64,000 nt of DNA, from the NCBI GenBank assembly GCA_963969345.1, contig OZ017767.1, positions 10,918,471 through 10,982,470 on the forward strand, in the 5' to 3' direction. The translations under genes and the position numbers were made by a program. This DNA comes from Turbatrix aceti (lineage: Eukaryota > Nematoda > Chromadorea > Rhabditida > Panagrolaimidae). Positions 60,873 to 64,000 of the stretch are shown here, piece after piece. How positions within the stretch are numbered: position 1 is the first letter of the stretch; each line of letters opens with the position of its first letter. The notes beneath the pieces were generated by a model. The model made no database searches. It was not told where the DNA came from and saw nothing but the letters and a program-made list of their open reading frames with translations.

Positions 60873-63488
60873 TGTTCAAAAGAGGCCCTCCCAGACGGGA
60901 CGATGATTGGTCTTCGCCGGGGACACCCTCACAGCGCGTCGAGTGCGATAACGAAGACATCGAAATTCACGACAGCGATGATGACGACGATTTCGATGAC
61001 GGCAGGCTAGCCCGTGAAGCGTCTCTTCGAGCTCGACAGACTGTCTTTCACATTTCTCCCGAGGACGAGGAACTCATGTCCTTGATGTACAACCCGGGTG
61101 TGAGTTTTTTTTGCATTCAACATACAAAAAATCGAAAAAAAAACATTATATAATATTTCGAAGAAATATTTCTTCGAAATTTTATACCACAAAATCACGG
61201 TTGTTGGTTGTTCGAAAAGTTGAAATTTATTTTAGCCATCACCATAAAAAATCCAAATTTTATTTATGGCTAAAATAAATAAAATTTGCATACTGTATTA
61301 CAGACGATACGCAAATTAGGCAGGGGATTTTTCATACTGTAGTTATCGCAAATCATTTTCATAAGCATTTCGTACCTGGATTTTACATTATTTGATTTTT
61401 AAATTTTAGGGCCTAAAAACTAGCATTATACCTTTTTTATCGTGTCTGTCTTTTTTCCAGAATAACAAACCTCCCTTACAACGAAATCATCCCCTACAAC
61501 CGTCGATGATGGCTCAAGATGACGACATTGAAATTATCAACTATCCCAGCACCAGCAACTCTAAATCCGTGTCATCATTCGTTGAGCCAAAAAAGAACAA
61601 AAAGCCCGGTCAATTTGACAAACCTCAGCTGCCCTCGTACGTCAAAATGAAGCCTTCTCTCGCCGAGACGACAGCTTGTGATCTGCCGGCCTCATCAAAG
61701 TCCCTGAAAACCCAAGCACCTCACGACCGGGATAACCTGCTCGGGACCAATCTGAGGGCGAAATACGGCTTCCAGGCACCGAAGCCCACTGCCAGTCATC
61801 GGCCCAGACCGTATGACGTCTTCAAGACCGGAAAGCACACGGCAAAGCCGCAAAAAGAGCAGAATTTCAACAAGGCGGCGTCGGCGGCGAGTTATCGGGG
61901 AAAAAAGATGAAGAACGACGCGGAAGAGATGGAAAACAGTGAACCCAGTGAATCGGCCAAGTTTTTCAATTTGGAGTCAAAATCGACGAAATTTGAGGGA
62001 TTTCGGATGGCTAATGGATCTACCAAGCATATCACCGAGGTCAAAAATGTTACGCCGCTTTATGTGAGTTTTTTGGGTTTGGATAATCAAAAATCGCTAC
62101 GAAACCTTGTCCGGAAAGTGCGTGGCACTGATTGAGGGTTCCTGAAGCGAAAAACGTGTTTTTCGTTGCGAGAGGACCGTTCTTGGTTGTAAAAGACGAA
62201 AATATTGAATCCCGATTTCAGACCAAACCCAAAAACAATTCAAACACGTCTCAACCCCTTCCCACGTCAGATGACGCACCCCCGCCTCCCCCAACCGATC
62301 CAAACGACCTCAAAAACCACCCAGCTCTTGCCAACTTTGACAAGCACATCATCGAACACGTCCAGTCCGAAATCATCTGTCTGGACAACAACCTGACCTG
62401 GGACGACGTCGCTGGCCTCGAATCGGCAAAACAAGCGTTGTGGGAGATCGTCGTGCTTCCAGTCCTCCGAAAAGACGTCTTCTGCGGCATCCGTGCTCCT
62501 CCCAAAGGCGTCCTTCTCTTCGGGCCCCCAGGCACCGGAAAAACGCTCATCGGCAAATGTGTCGCAAACCAGGCGAAGGCGACCTTCTTCAATATCAGCG
62601 CTTCCAGTTTGACTTCCAAATGGATCGGTGAGGGCGAAAAGCTGGTACGCGTGCTGTTTCAAATTGCTCGCTTGAAAATGCCGAGTATAATCTTTATCGA
62701 TGAGGTGGACTCGCTGCTGTCGACAAGAAAAGACGGGGATCACGAGTCGTCGATTCGGATCAAAACTGAACTCCTCGTGCAGATGGACGGGTTGTCGACG
62801 AATAACGATGAAAGTTTGCTGGTTCTCGGAGCGACCAATAAGTGAGTTTGGGTTTTATAGAAAAAATTCAAAAAAGAAGGGGTTGGGCAAAAAATGATCG
62901 TAACAAGCTGGTTCGACTGTTTGCGCACACTGCGGGGTCCCGAACGGAATTAGTATTTTTTCCATTCGAGACCAAAAACCTGCGAAAAACAGAATTTGAA
63001 AAAAAAAACTACTTTTTTTGACTTTCAACGCCCCATTTTTCTCAAAATTGCCCTATTTGACATAAAATTTGTTTTTTCCCAGACCCGAAGCCCTCGACGA
63101 AGCCGCGCGCCGTCGATTCTCCCGTCGTCTCTACATCGCACTCCCCGAACAACCCGCACGGAAGACCCTCATCAAAGCCCTGCTCCAAGGCGTCGCCTAC
63201 ACCCTGACAGACGATGACTGCGAAACCATCGCCGAGCGAACAGCTGGCTTTTCTGGAGCCGATATGCGTCAGCTCTGCACCGAAGCTGCCATGGGCCCGA
63301 TCAGAGAGATTGCCAACGAGATCGAAACCATTGAACACGAACGCATCCGTGGAATCAATCTCAAGGACTTTGAAGACGCACTTGCCAACATCAAATCCTC
63401 GGTGCTTGAGTCCGAACTTGTCAGCTACCTGGAATGGGATAAGTCGTTTGGATCCCACTCAAAAAATGCGCATTCTAAAAAAAGTTGA
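60872..63488 (+). CDS. figl-1: Fidgetin-like 1 AAA ATPase
   Basis: Four exons join in phase: 60872-61099, 61461-62063, 62222-62841, 63083-63488 (618 aa). The first 320 residues are low-complexity: an acidic patch ([14 protein letters not shown]), Lys/Pro-rich segments and a poly-Pro run. From about residue 311 the match to FIGNL1 is close: [28 protein letters not shown], Walker A GPPGTGKT (378-385), [21 protein letters not shown] pore region, Walker B IIFIDE (433-438), LDEAARRRF with the arginine finger region, and [19 protein letters not shown] in the lid domain, ending in the Vps4-type C-terminal helix. It is a meiotic-clade hexameric ATPase. FIGNL1 dismantles RAD51 filaments and is needed in germline mitosis in worms. 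All catalytic motifs are intact. Confidence 0.95.
61150..61290. repeat. Two hairpins in intron 1 of the fidgetin-like gene
   Basis: ATTTCGAAGAAATATTTCTTCGAAAT (about 61155-61180) is a perfect palindrome. Nearby, TATTTTAGCCAT and ATGGCTAAAATA (about 61230-61283) are inverted. Non-coding structure in an intron; function unknown. Confidence 0.6.
62932..62973. repeat. GAGACC hairpin in intron 3 of the fidgetin-like gene
   Basis: GGTCCCGAACGGA faces TCCATTCGAGACC in inverted orientation with two differences. Member of the dispersed hairpin family. Confidence 0.6.
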
Positions 63489-63647
63489 CTGTTTGTTGTA
63501 CAGTGAATCAGATATTTGGCCATTCTTGAGATACTCTGTTTTATTTCAATATTGTTTTTCTTGGTGACATTGTTGTGGAAATTAAAAATGCTCAAAATTA
63601 CGAGAGAATATTTTAGGGGGGGTTTTTTCAGAGTTGAACGTTTCACG

Positions 63648-63738
63648 TTACAGCAGACCCAGCTGCCGAAGTTGCTCGGTTTCACGCTCGAGTTTGAGGC
63701 GATTGCTTTCTAGAGTATTGCATTGCTCTGCTGTTAGC
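63648..63738 (-). CDS. Last exon of a minus-strand gene, coiled-coil C-terminus (partial)
   Basis: An acceptor (CTTTTTTAG) on the minus strand opens at 63738 in phase 2 and reads LTAEQCNTLESNRLKLERET..LRQLGLL to a stop at 63648-63650 (29 residues). The pattern is a Leu/Glu/Arg heptad repeat. The rest of the gene should lie beyond the right edge of the window. It converges tail-to-tail with the fidgetin-like gene, whose stop is 159 bp away. Product unknown. Confidence 0.6.
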
Positions 63739-64000
63739 CTAAAAAAGAAAAAGAAAAACTATAATTTGAAAAAAAATTTTAACGACACAAAATGTGATCC
63801 TGCAAAAAAAATCGAAAACGCGCACGCGGCTGAATCCTGGGTTCTTAGCAGGAATTTTTTTTCCGCATGGGACCGGATTTTGGGTTTTGTTTCTATTTTT
63901 TTTTCCAGGTTACGGTCTTTTTTTATAATACTGAAAAATATATTTTTTTAGTTTTTTTTTTATTTTGGAAGGAAATCAAAACGCGCACGCGTCGCATATT

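Overview
The window looks like nuclear DNA of a nematode, probably a chromadorean. The evidence is a very AT-rich background, small phase-consistent exons, 3' splice sites of the form TTTTCAG, many splice acceptors 5-30 nt before start codons (a spliced-leader signature), a protein built of nematode-type ET/Ly6-like cysteine modules, and families close to known worm genes (clathrin light chain, fidgetin-like 1, W07G4.4-type aminopeptidase, FMRFamide-receptor-like GPCR). The species cannot be named. Gene models were built by hand by joining exons whose reading phases match at GT..AG junctions; no alignment or transcript data were available.

Layout. 1-9.8 kb: no gene recognised; two foldback DNA elements (1164-2252, 3133-4097). 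9.8-28.2 kb: gene-rich plus-strand run: three-module ET/Ly6-like GPI-type protein (9779-11598), small proline-rich membrane protein (12041-13609), a gene-poor gap, acidic single-pass membrane protein (18077-18613), clathrin light chain (19177-20338), coiled-coil protein (21317-23688), secreted M14 carboxypeptidase (23997-26017), unrecognised 485-aa protein (26244-28115). 28.2-42.6 kb: gene-poor, with one tentative small membrane-protein gene (30932-31923), a 352-bp tandem duplication and two DNA-transposon relics with perfect 8-bp target-site duplications (37863-38923 and 39032-39571). 42.6-47.0 kb: FMRFamide-receptor-like GPCR on plus, then on minus a cysteine-rich type I membrane protein and a candidate neuropeptide precursor with four NPYSWM copies. 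47-54.4 kb: gene-poor, with a 1.57-kb Tc1/mariner-type foldback element (50339-51910). 54.4-63.7 kb: minus-strand M17 leucyl aminopeptidase, then a plus-strand pair, CDT2/DTL-like WD40 protein and fidgetin-like-1 AAA ATPase, only 238 bp apart, then the last exon of a minus-strand gene that leaves the window.

Functional themes are inferred. The GPCR, neuropeptide precursor and cysteine-rich membrane protein form a signalling-type neighbourhood. CDT2 (CRL4 substrate receptor in replication control) and FIGNL1 (RAD51 filament regulator) both act in genome maintenance and could share a polycistronic transcript. The best candidates for something undescribed are the NPYSWM precursor, the palindrome-rich 8-bp-TSD element at 37.9 kb, a GTTACTTTT/GATCGTAAAA repeat family found in introns of several unrelated genes, and a family of short GAGACC hairpins.
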